The position numbers and the translations under genes are program-made. Shown here in pieces: positions 1-5,343 of a DNA stretch of 6,917 nucleotides. Below the pieces are notes generated by a model. The model saw only the letters and a list, made by a program, of their open reading frames with translations, ran no database searches and was not told where the DNA came from. Source of the stretch: Syntrophorhabdus sp. (GTDB lineage Bacteria > Desulfobacterota > BSN033 > UBA1163); NCBI GenBank assembly GCA_020724025.1, contig DYHU01000209.1, positions 1-6,917 on the forward strand, given 5' to 3'. Positions within the stretch are counted from its first letter, which is position 1; every line of letters begins with the position of its first letter.

Positions 1-21
1 AGAAACTTTTGAAATTACTGG

Positions 22-64
22 ACTCCCGCTGGAGTTTACCCCGCACTTGATACGGGGCGGGAGT
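22..64. repeat. REP-like palindrome with nested stem
   Basis: The outer arms ACTCCCG (22-28) and CGGGAGT (58-64) are perfect reverse complements, and an inner stem CCCCG (39-43) / CGGGG (53-57) encloses a 9-nt loop. The form resembles the dispersed CCCGC...GCGGGA-type extragenic palindromes common in Desulfobacterota and Nitrospirota genomes; that family link is inference. It lies just beyond the stop codon of the minus-strand gene at 81-314, so it could also act as a 3' mRNA stabiliser or weak terminator. There is no clean T-run after it on the minus strand, so an intrinsic terminator is not claimed. Confidence 0.6.
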
Positions 65-80
65 GACAAATTTGGAATTA

Positions 81-314
81 TTAGAGGTTCCCTTTAAACT
101 TATTTCTAATAATCACCTCCTTTCCCATTTTTTTCTGCTTCTGTCTAATGCTTTTCGAAGAGATAAGAATGTCCCAGAGTTCATCATAATTGGTAAATGC
201 CTTCTTGCCCTTTATCCCAATTTCTTCCACAACGCCTACAAGATGGCGAGGGTTTTTCTTTTCAAAACGGTATATGCGGACGATGTAGTCAACAGAAAAG
301 TCTGGCGTAGACAA
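81..314 (-). CDS. small conserved-looking protein of unknown function (77 aa)
   Basis: I do not recognise this family. The start is TTG at 312-314, chosen because AAGGAG lies exactly six bases upstream (321-326), a strong ribosome binding site; the stop is TAA at 81-83. The protein is basic and soluble-looking, with no signal peptide or membrane segment. Residues about 8-48 alternate in a way that suggests a small beta-rich fold: a VDYIVRIYRFE strand, HLVGVVEEIG, then KAFTNYDELWDIL, which looks like a closing helix. The tail (about 52-77) is Lys/Arg-rich. It stands alone, about 370 nt downstream of the toxin gene in the same direction and separated from it by low-complexity DNA, so it is probably not part of that operon. 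Being real rests on the ribosome binding site and the protein-like composition, not on a recognised domain. A plus-strand ORF over the same bases has a far less plausible product. Confidence 0.6.
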   Translation of the reverse strand: MSTPDFSVDYIVRIYRFEKKNPRHLVGVVEEIGIKGKKAFTNYDELWDILISSKSIRQKQKKMGKEVIIRNKFKGNL

Positions 315-320
315 GCTTCG

Positions 321-326
321 CTCCTT
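321..326 (-). promoter_or_regulatory. Shine-Dalgarno deciding the TTG start of the 77-aa gene
   Basis: The minus strand reads AAGGAG, then six bases, then TTG. This spacing is optimal, and no ATG or GTG in the frame has a comparable site, so TTG at 312-314 is the preferred start. Confidence 0.6.
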
Positions 327-683
327 TTATGAGGATGGATATCACAAAAGGACTCACAGATAACTCACAAATTGACTGAAATTAGAAAAAAGTTTGGAAT
401 TAGGAGATCGCCTGCCCTCCGCAAAGCCTCTGGAGGAGGGGAGTTCGGAGGAAAGGAAAAAATAAGAAAAGGGAGGAATAATAAGGAGATAGAAAGACAG
501 GGAGATGGGGTGATGGGGTAGAATCATGAAACGAAATAATGAAACGGAGAAATGGGGAATCGGAGATGGGGAGACAAAGTGATAAATAGGAAATAATAAG
601 AAGAAGAGTATCGAATTGAATCCAACTGTTAGATTTGTAAGGAAGAAAAGATATTGATATTAGGGAAGAGAAAGAAAAAAATA
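327..683. other. gene-free, purine-rich low-complexity gap
   Basis: I see no credible gene, RNA or CRISPR here. It holds two copies of ACTCACA at 11-nt spacing (352-358 and 363-369), a small hairpin CCTCC (416-420) / GGAGG (432-436), and from about 440 to 670 a strongly purine-biased plus strand. That part has repeated words: GGAGATGGGG at 501-510 and 562-571, and ATGAAACG at 525-532 and 539-546. No terminator with a T-run is evident after the toxin gene, although the minus strand just after its stop is U-rich in transcript sense. Confidence 0.6.
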
Positions 684-1130
684 TTATAAATAATCCTTCA
701 AGATTAAAACCTTTATTTCTTTAATCTGTTGGAGTTTCTTATCGTTGGTGATAAAAATCTCTGCTCCAACATCAATAGCCACGGAAATTTGGATCGCGTC
801 AATCGTTCTAAGAGATGAATATTGTCCTCGTAACCTTCCAGCTTTTTCAGCAATACTTTCTGAGATCTCTATCAAGCTAAGATTTTTTCCATGTTTGAGA
901 AACTCCGCAAATCTCATCGCCAGTTTTTCATTTCCAGCTTCTATTGGTTTAGGCAAAACCTCGGCGAGAGTAATAACGGAAGTAAAGGCAGCTAAATTCC
1001 CTTGCTGAAAGGCATTAACCATTTCTTTTGATAGGGAACCAAGCTGAGGGTGAGCCTCTATATAGTAAATAATCGGCGCTGTGTCTATAAAAATAGAATT
1101 AATTTGTTGAAGCTCATCGGTAAGGGTCAT
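684..1130 (-). CDS. vapC: VapC-type PIN-domain ribonuclease toxin
   Basis: This is a 148-aa PIN-domain protein, the toxin half of a type II toxin-antitoxin module. The four acidic residues expected for the Mg/Mn-dependent RNase site are in place: D16 in FIDTAPIIYYIE, E57 in the TLAEVL motif, D111 in RTIDAIQI, and D130 in the ITNDKKL segment after a conserved Thr and Asn. The spacing of these motifs and the overall length fit the family (roughly 130-150 aa), and nothing appears truncated. VapC enzymes cleave RNA, often initiator tRNA or the 23S rRNA sarcin-ricin loop; the target here cannot be read from sequence. The ATG start overlaps the antitoxin stop as ATGA (1127-1130), so the two are translationally coupled and probably share the promoter at 1404-1431. 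Toxin activity is inferred from the intact active site; a general PIN nuclease without toxin function is the main alternative. Confidence 0.93.
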   Translation of the reverse strand: MTLTDELQQINSIFIDTAPIIYYIEAHPQLGSLSKEMVNAFQQGNLAAFTSVITLAEVLPKPIEAGNEKLAMRFAEFLKHGKNLSLIEISESIAEKAGRLRGQYSSLRTIDAIQISVAIDVGAEIFITNDKKLQQIKEIKVLILKDYL

Positions 1131-1351
1131 GTCCTATCTTCCCTCAACTTATTAACATATTCCTGTGCATCCTCATTTTTCCATAGTCCTTTCCCAAGCC
1201 CATAGAGGTTACTCCAGTCAAGCTCTCTTTTTATTACAAGTTCTGTTTTCCTTAACGTATGGGCAAGGCTTTCTACTAATTTTAACTGCTCCCGAGGTGT
1301 AAGACCCTCTATCTCCTTTTTAATTTTTTCTAAACTAATACTTTTCCGCAT
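1127..1351 (-). CDS. VapB-like antitoxin partner of the PIN toxin
   Basis: This 74-aa protein is encoded immediately upstream of the PIN toxin and overlaps it by 4 nt, the classical antitoxin-first order. Residues 1-35 form a predicted helical segment with the pattern LEKIKKEIEGLTPREQLKLVESL, common in small PIN-associated antitoxins. Residues 44-73 (DWSNLYGLGKGLW, then EDAQEYVNKLREDR) are the likely toxin-binding tail, with aromatic and Arg residues suited to entering the PIN groove. No obvious AbrB or ribbon-helix-helix domain is visible, so the DNA-binding mode is unclear and the exact family name is left open. The ATG start is supported by AAAGGAG at 1358-1364. A promoter with an overlapping inverted repeat lies upstream, compatible with autoregulation by the toxin-antitoxin complex. 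The role is assigned mainly from gene order and size. Confidence 0.85.
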   Translation of the reverse strand: MRKSISLEKIKKEIEGLTPREQLKLVESLAHTLRKTELVIKRELDWSNLYGLGKGLWKNEDAQEYVNKLREDRT

Positions 1352-1393
1352 TTATGGCTCCTTTCCATTCCTTTTTGATGAACTCCTTTCTGG

Positions 1394-1419
1394 ACTCAAT
1401 TAAATCATACCATTTGAGT
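1394..1419. promoter_or_regulatory. inverted repeat over the -10 box, candidate antitoxin operator
   Basis: ACTCAA (1394-1399) and TTGAGT (1414-1419) are exact reverse complements separated by 14 nt and centred on the -10 hexamer of the toxin-antitoxin promoter. A dimeric repressor bound here would block RNA polymerase, as is usual for autoregulated toxin-antitoxin operons. The arms are short, so chance is not excluded. Confidence 0.45.
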
Positions 1420-1431
1420 TAGGTATGTCAA
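1404..1431 (-). promoter_or_regulatory. sigma70-type promoter of the toxin-antitoxin operon
   Basis: The minus strand has a perfect -35 TTGACA (1426-1431), a 16-nt spacer and a -10 TATGAT (1404-1409, five of six consensus bases). Transcription would start near 1397, giving a leader of about 45 nt before the antitoxin ATG. The position and direction fit an independent operon rather than readthrough from the regulator. Confidence 0.75.
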
Positions 1432-1507
1432 GGATTTGAATTCTATTTTCTTTTCCTCCGATTCTCAGATCATGTTGTCACACGTTCCCCATTTTACTGG
1501 TTCATTG

Positions 1508-1732
1508 TTATTTAGAAAGTATTTTTTGATAGAGGGTTTGGGTTTCAGGGGAAGGTTCAATCCCAAGGGCGGAAGATAGGGTCTTTTTACACCGCTTGTA
1601 AGTTGAGAGAGCTTCAGCTTTTCGGCCAAGTCGCTGATAGCATATCATGAGACGTCGATATAATTCTTCAGCTAATTCCTCCACATTGAGACCTCGCTCG
1701 TAACATTCCAGAGCTTTTTCCCACTGATCCGT
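1508..1732 (-). pseudogene. C-terminal BTAD remnant after the TAG stop
   Basis: Reading on in the same frame past TAG (1733-1735) gives 74 further residues before TAA at 1508-1510. They include WEKALECYERGLNVEELAEE, then LYRRLMICYQRLGRKAEAL and YKRCKKTLSSALGIEPSPET. This is the classic end of a bacterial transcriptional activation domain (BTAD): two TPR-like helical pairs and the LGIEPSPET closing motif. There is no start codon with a ribosome binding site, so it is very unlikely to be translated on its own. Its integrity (no further stop or frameshift) shows that the TAG is a recent or artefactual interruption, or is read through. Confidence 0.85.
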
Positions 1733-3655
1733 CTACTCCCAGTAGCGTCCAATCCAGCTTAGATTTTTTAGGAATTCACGCCTCAGACGCTCCCGGATAG
1801 AAATTATCCAGCTCTGTTCGGCCTCACCGGCAAGAAAAGGCCCCTTGTATAATTCAATTGCTTTTTGGGCCGACAAAAATGCAGTCCCAGTCATTTCCTC
1901 TTTTTCTTTACTATCGATTTGCCCCAGAATACGCTCAAAGGCCCAGACATCCACCCAGCAATATCCTGGATTAAGCGTTATCCTGCCTTCCCGGTACTGT
2001 ATCGCTTTTTCATGGCCAATTAACTTACGAAAGCGATGTAAGGTCATTTCAAAAGAGTGATGAGCCACATCTCCATCAGCCTCGGGCCAGAGGACGTCCT
2101 CTAATTGGTCCTCTCTTACCCCTTTGCCTCCAAAAGCAATCAAGGCCTTGAGCAAGGCCAGAGGTTTTTGTTGGGTCTTCCTGGAAAATTGGATTGGTTG
2201 TCCATCTTTCATTAATTCAAACCGACCCAGGGTATAGATTTTTATAGGCCATGGCCAATTTTCTAAATGAACTGGCGGGATCTCTGGAATCAGATTGCAC
2301 TTCCGTATAAGGTCTTGCACATATTCCACTTCGATCCCGGCCCCCAGTGCCTTTTCACAGATTTTCGTCATGGCAGATGGTTGAACAATGAAGGTGTCCA
2401 GATATCCCTCCTCTTTCCCGATGGCTAATGCTTCCCGGAGGGATGACAAGGCAGATTCGTCCTTGCCCTGATCAAGAGCAAACAGGGCCTCAGCCAATAA
2501 GACCCAAAACGGGAAGATCTTGCTCTTTATCTGTTGGGCAATACTTGAAGCGTATTTAAGATGGTTTGTCGCTTCTTCTCGCTTTCTGAGGTGATTCATC
2601 ACATGCGCTTTTGCCAGATTACAGTAAAGTGAGCTGAGAGGAGATCCCACATCGTTACTCAGTTTCAACGATATTTCTGCATGAAGAGAGGCTTCCTCAG
2701 GATTTCCCCGGAGCAAAGCTTCTTGCGTTCTAAGAAGATGGTAAAAACATTTCATCCATGATTTTTGTTCTCTTAAGGATGAAGCCATTTCCTCCAGGAA
2801 CTTCCCGGCTGTTGCAGGATCATTCGCCATCAGGGCGCTTGATACACCTGCTCCTAATAATCCGTAGCCGACCCCATGCAGCATACCCGTAGTTCGGGAT
2901 AGTTCAAGTCCGTCGAATACAGATTTTAAACACTTTTCATGCAATCTTATTTGCCTGAAATATGTGGCCTCCACATATTTCGTTAAGATCAGAGCGATTG
3001 GTGGAGCATCCCTCAATTGCGCCAACTGTTGTAAAGAGTTCATGACCAGCATCGTTTTTCGGAAATCACCCATGAACATGAAATATTGTGCGAGACGGTT
3101 CAAGGTATGAAGTTTCTCACCTATGTTTGAAGAGGCTTCTGCAAGGGAAAGGGCCCGGTCCGTCCATATTTCGATTTTAGGATGCTGTGGTTGTCTGTAT
3201 AACAATGCCATAAACATATTGGTTGCCACCCGAAGCGCGATCTCCTCGGAAGGGAATCTTTTAAAGCATTGCATCAATTCCTCAAACACAGAAATCCATT
3301 GATCAAGTGGTTTAAAGTCTTCAAAAGCAAATGTTATGGATTCAACAATCCCTGACCACCCCAGGAATACCCCTGCTATATTTCCTTCAGTCTTAAATCT
3401 TTTAAAGGCCTTCCCAAAGTAGGGTTGGCTTAGCGAAGGATTAAAGGGACGGCAGCATGTCCCCATCCAGTAGAGGAGCCATGGATTGTTCTCCAAGATT
3501 TCTATGGGGAGACTTTTCAGCCAATCTTCGAGAGGATGATATCTTCCCTGAGCTACCAACTGTGGGGCATGTTTGATGATTAAACGAACCAGTCCGTCCC
3601 AGTCGCTCACATTACGAAGAAGTGAAACGGCGTCCTCTGTCTGACCTGCTTCCAC
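1733..3655 (-). CDS. middle and C-terminal part of the BTAD regulator (640 codons, fragment)
   Basis: This open stretch lies between the two in-frame stops. Its first possible start is GTG at 3653-3655, six bases after the upstream TAA, and it has no Shine-Dalgarno, so separate translation would need termination-reinitiation. Residues 1-440 are helical, TPR/MalT-like repeats probably involved in ligand sensing or oligomerisation. A linker with NLIPEIPPVHLENWPWP leads into a winged-helix DNA-binding domain at about 471-567 (IKIYTLGRFELMKDG, then QQKPLALLKALIAFGGKGV, EDVLWPEADGD, HHSFEMTLHRFRKLIG and a GYCWVDVWAFE end). A BTAD begins at about 570 and is cut by TAG after residue 640, in GRYWE. 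Family members usually have Gln-Thr/Ala-Gly here, so TAG is most simply a CAG-to-TAG change; that comparison is from memory of the family. If expressed alone it would keep DNA binding but lose the ATPase switch and half of the BTAD. Confidence 0.8.
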   Translation of the reverse strand: MEAGQTEDAVSLLRNVSDWDGLVRLIIKHAPQLVAQGRYHPLEDWLKSLPIEILENNPWLLYWMGTCCRPFNPSLSQPYFGKAFKRFKTEGNIAGVFLGWSGIVESITFAFEDFKPLDQWISVFEELMQCFKRFPSEEIALRVATNMFMALLYRQPQHPKIEIWTDRALSLAEASSNIGEKLHTLNRLAQYFMFMGDFRKTMLVMNSLQQLAQLRDAPPIALILTKYVEATYFRQIRLHEKCLKSVFDGLELSRTTGMLHGVGYGLLGAGVSSALMANDPATAGKFLEEMASSLREQKSWMKCFYHLLRTQEALLRGNPEEASLHAEISLKLSNDVGSPLSSLYCNLAKAHVMNHLRKREEATNHLKYASSIAQQIKSKIFPFWVLLAEALFALDQGKDESALSSLREALAIGKEEGYLDTFIVQPSAMTKICEKALGAGIEVEYVQDLIRKCNLIPEIPPVHLENWPWPIKIYTLGRFELMKDGQPIQFSRKTQQKPLALLKALIAFGGKGVREDQLEDVLWPEADGDVAHHSFEMTLHRFRKLIGHEKAIQYREGRITLNPGYCWVDVWAFERILGQIDSKEKEEMTGTAFLSAQKAIELYKGPFLAGEAEQSWIISIRERLRREFLKNLSWIGRYWE

Positions 3656-3661
3656 AATGAG

Positions 3662-4744
3662 TTAGGCAGCACGGTGTTGTAACATCGAAAGGGTTTCTGA
3701 AGAAAAAGTTTCCTTCGCACGGGTGAGGAGAAACTCCCTGAACAAAGGGTGATACTGGTACACGTATTCAGCGTGGATACGTTTTTCAGTGAAGTAATTA
3801 TTCCGGCTTAATGCAGAGAGGATCCGGCCTGCATGAGGAAGATCTGTAAGTTCTTCCGCCATTTTCGCTGTCATCTTTGGTAGAACAGCTGTCTTAAGGA
3901 AAAAATCCTGAATTTCCTTATCCGTTTTATCAAAAAGCTCGGTTCCGAAATAATCGAGAATTTCATCCGATGTGTGCTTTCCAGGTAACCGGGGCTGAAT
4001 CCCCCTTCTTATACTCTCTAACATCAGGACCAATCCCGCCGCCCATCCGTCCGCCATTTCATTCAAATGTTTTACTATCTCTCTTGAAAGCTTCTGCTTC
4101 GATCGAAGCCGAACCATTCCAACCGATTCCATAAAAGTCAATCGGAGATCGTCCCATCCCATAACCTCCATCTGATGATTGGCGCGCAGGCGTATGAAGG
4201 CTGAAGGCGGCTCGGTGCGGCTGATCAGGATCACGTTAACGCCTTCAGGAATTCTGGATACTCCATTGAGAATGATTTCATGAAATGGTGATTCAGATGG
4301 GACTTCTTGATAGTTGTCGAAAACAATGATAAATCCCCCTTCATCCCCCTTTTTCAAATCCCCCCTTCGCCCCCCCTTTCGTAAAGAGGGGGGGATTAAC
4401 CGGCTGTAAAGCTCTTCAAAATATCGTTGGGTGAATATTGGAATACCTTGGAGATATTCTGGAGTGAGGAGAGGAAGGGGTTTTCGAAATCGAGGAGAAG
4501 CTCTCTTTGCGGCCTGACCCAGGTAAAAGAAAAAAGTCGCCGGATCTGCATCACCGGAGTCTATCTGGTACCATAAACAGGGGAGTTTGCGGGCTTGAAA
4601 ATAACTTGCAACAAAAGTAGTCTTCCCACAGCCCGGAGGCCCGGAAACCCAGATCACCGGCTGCTTTCGCATGCGATCCAAGAGTCTAAATAGCCGCTTC
4701 CTGGAAAAAACACCTGAGAGGATGGGACGGGTAATTTTACTCAT
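3662..4744 (-). CDS. N-terminal P-loop ATPase part of the BTAD regulator (360 aa)
   Basis: This is the signalling ATPase module of a MalT/STAND-type regulator. It opens with the family's usual start (KITRPILSGVFSRKRLFRLLD). Walker A is GPPGCGKT at 35-42 with K41 and T42 binding nucleotide. Walker B is FIIVFDNYQE at 138-147 with D143. An LISRTEPP sensor-like motif is at 173-180, DGWAAGLVLMLE at 232-243, and a winged-helix-like end has YQYHPLFREFLL at 329-340. ATP binding would gate oligomerisation and DNA binding by the C-terminal half, as in MalT. Residues about 118-137 are a Gly/Lys/Arg-rich insert encoded by a palindromic DNA repeat, placed just before Walker B. The frame ends at TAA right after LQHRAA, where intact relatives continue; the downstream open frame is in phase. 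No Shine-Dalgarno precedes the ATG, but a 26-codon leader ORF ends on it as ATGA. It follows atpC by 173 nt in the same direction. Confidence 0.88.
   Translation of the reverse strand: MSKITRPILSGVFSRKRLFRLLDRMRKQPVIWVSGPPGCGKTTFVASYFQARKLPCLWYQIDSGDADPATFFFYLGQAAKRASPRFRKPLPLLTPEYLQGIPIFTQRYFEELYSRLIPPSLRKGGRRGDLKKGDEGGFIIVFDNYQEVPSESPFHEIILNGVSRIPEGVNVILISRTEPPSAFIRLRANHQMEVMGWDDLRLTFMESVGMVRLRSKQKLSREIVKHLNEMADGWAAGLVLMLESIRRGIQPRLPGKHTSDEILDYFGTELFDKTDKEIQDFFLKTAVLPKMTAKMAEELTDLPHAGRILSALSRNNYFTEKRIHAEYVYQYHPLFREFLLTRAKETFSSETLSMLQHRAA
4331..4397. repeat. palindromic G/C-run repeat inserted in frame in the ATPase coding sequence
   Basis: The plus strand holds successive blocks ATCCCCCTT, ATCCCCCTTTTTC, AATCCCCCCTTCG, then a strong hairpin. 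In the hairpin, C-run plus CTTT (4370-4379) pairs with AAAG plus G-run (4383-4393) around a CGT loop with one bulged A (4387). The minus strand codes it as about 20 residues rich in Gly, Lys, Arg and Asp between the SRLI helix and the Walker B strand. It matches the core of the copy at 6851-6903 (AAAGGGGGGC-GA-GGGGGGATT pattern), so it is a dispersed element rather than native coding sequence. Confidence 0.8.
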
Positions 4745-4821
4745 AGATATAAAAGTGAGCTAAAGTTTATAAGTGAACTAAAGTGCCTAAAGTGATAAAA
4801 AATTCTACAATGGAGAATCAT
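4741..4821 (-). CDS. possible 26-codon leader ORF overlapping the regulator start
   Basis: ATG at 4819-4821 opens 26 codons ending in TGA at 4741-4743, which overlaps the regulator's ATG as ATGA. The product would be short, hydrophobic and rich in Phe, Ser, His and Leu (HFRHFSSLINFSSLLYL). It lies downstream of the promoter-like site at 4835-4863. Because the regulator lacks a Shine-Dalgarno, coupling from this ORF could supply its ribosomes. However, the leader ORF also lacks one, and much of it is encoded by the AGTG-word repeat, so it may be accidental. Confidence 0.25.
   Translation of the reverse strand: MILHCRIFYHFRHFSSLINFSSLLYL
4751..4795. repeat. short-word array, AGTG/CTAAAG units
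   Basis: AGTG or AGTT recurs at 4754, 4764, 4772, 4782 and 4791 (spacings 10, 8, 10, 9), embedded in repeats of CTAAAGT and AAGTGA. It occupies the leader immediately in front of the regulator start. Confidence 0.6.
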
Positions 4822-4834
4822 TTATTATGAGACC

Positions 4835-4863
4835 AGTCTATAAAAGCTGGACGGAGGTGTCAA
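4835..4863 (-). promoter_or_regulatory. candidate sigma70-type promoter for the regulator
   Basis: The minus strand reads a perfect -35 TTGACA (4858-4863), a 17-nt spacer and TAGACT (4835-4840, four of six -10 bases, including T1, A2 and T6). Transcription would start near 4828, about 84 nt before the regulator ATG. The weak -10 suggests an activated or modest promoter; readthrough from atpC is the alternative. Confidence 0.45.
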
Positions 4864-4866
4864 CTG

Positions 4867-4908
4867 GAAATGAGAAGGGAGAAATGAGAAATGGAAAATG
4901 GAAAATGG
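4867..4908. repeat. six-unit 7-nt tandem array after atpC
   Basis: Six consecutive heptamers fit in phase: GAAATGA, GAAGGGA, GAAATGA, GAAATGG, AAAATGG, AAAATGG. In transcript sense this is a pyrimidine-rich stretch starting ten bases after the atpC stop codon, preceded by a T-run (4911-4917). No stem is visible, so a Rho-independent terminator is not claimed, though the region is a plausible termination or processing zone. Confidence 0.7.
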
Positions 4909-4917
4909 AGAAAAAAA

Positions 4918-5328
4918 TTACTGTCCGACGGAGAGTTTGAGGCGGGTGATGGCACGGAGGAGTGCGATTCTCGCTCGATCGATATCGATATCCGGAGTCC
5001 TGTCGGAAAGCCGTTTTTGCGCTCTTTCCTTTGCCCTTTGTGCACGGGCCGCATCGATCTCTTCAGGCCGCTCTGCGGCCTCTGCCAGGAGGATCACTTT
5101 TTTCCCGTCCGTCATGAGAAAGCCGCCGCTTGTGAAGAGGCTCAATTTCTCTCCGCCGGGTTTGGTGATCTTCGTAACACCGACCTGAAGGCTTGAGACA
5201 AAAGGGGTATGTCCGGCAAGGATGCCGAAGTAGCCGACCGTGCCCGGTGCGATCACGGATTCGATCGGCTCACTGAAGACCACTCTCTTTAATGTCACGA
5301 CATCAAGGATAAAAGGTTCTGTTTCCAT
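4918..5328 (-). CDS. atpC: F-type ATP synthase epsilon subunit
   Basis: At 136 aa it has normal family length and is complete. Residues about 1-85 form the N-terminal beta-sandwich that binds gamma and the c-ring, with the conserved LAGHTPFVSSLQVG loop (37-50), GGFLMTDGKKVILLAEAAE (68-86) and an early VIAPGTVGYFGI stretch. Residues about 87-136 are the two-helix C-terminal hairpin (EEIDAARAQRAKERAQKRL, then RARIALLRAITRLKL), which in bacteria can extend to inhibit ATP hydrolysis. The protein sits in the central stalk of F1 at the inner membrane. It is last in the operon, after atpD, the standard order. The ATG has no clear Shine-Dalgarno, and the gap to atpD (97 nt) is longer than usual because repeat arrays occupy it; expression may depend on readthrough and on how that RNA folds. 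Confidence 0.97.
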   Translation of the reverse strand: METEPFILDVVTLKRVVFSEPIESVIAPGTVGYFGILAGHTPFVSSLQVGVTKITKPGGEKLSLFTSGGFLMTDGKKVILLAEAAERPEEIDAARAQRAKERAQKRLSDRTPDIDIDRARIALLRAITRLKLSVGQ

Positions 5329-5343
5329 ATCATCTAAATATCA

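Larger units (their letters stand above)
1508..4744 (-). pseudogene. MalT/STAND-like ATPase regulator with winged helix and BTAD, split by two in-frame stops
   Basis: A single reading frame of 1,079 codons runs from ATG at 4744 to TAA at 1508-1510 with no frameshift. It is interrupted only by TAA (3662-3664, codon 361) and TAG (1733-1735, codon 1004). Domain order across the stops is P-loop ATPase (codons 1-360), helical TPR-like region (about 365-830), OmpR/SARP-type winged helix (about 835-930) and BTAD (about 934-1075). This is the architecture of the large BTAD-containing putative regulators of about 1,080 aa found in Desulfobacterota-like genomes, so the whole frame has the expected family length. 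Sequence on either side of both stops continues the domain smoothly. The simplest reading is a recently inactivated gene; assembly or base-call error, a genuinely split protein, or stop readthrough are alternatives. The pieces are described separately. Confidence 0.8.

Noticed and set aside
63..332. Plus-strand 89-codon ORF opposite the small minus-strand gene
   Set aside because: Its product is an unstructured Phe/Leu-rich string typical of an antisense shadow, it begins inside the REP-like palindrome, and the minus-strand frame has a far better ribosome binding site.
416..436. Intrinsic terminator for the toxin operon
   Set aside because: The stem is only five base pairs with an 11-nt loop, and no T-run follows on the minus strand.
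1733..3664. Genome-wide recoding of TAA and TAG as glutamine
   Set aside because: atpD, atpC and vapC all end in TAA at the family's normal length, so TAA is a genuine stop in this genome.
4909..4930. Intrinsic terminator at the end of atpC
   Set aside because: A T-run follows the stop codon, but the only self-complementary sequence before it (TCCG/CGGA) leaves a one-base loop and cannot form a stable hairpin.
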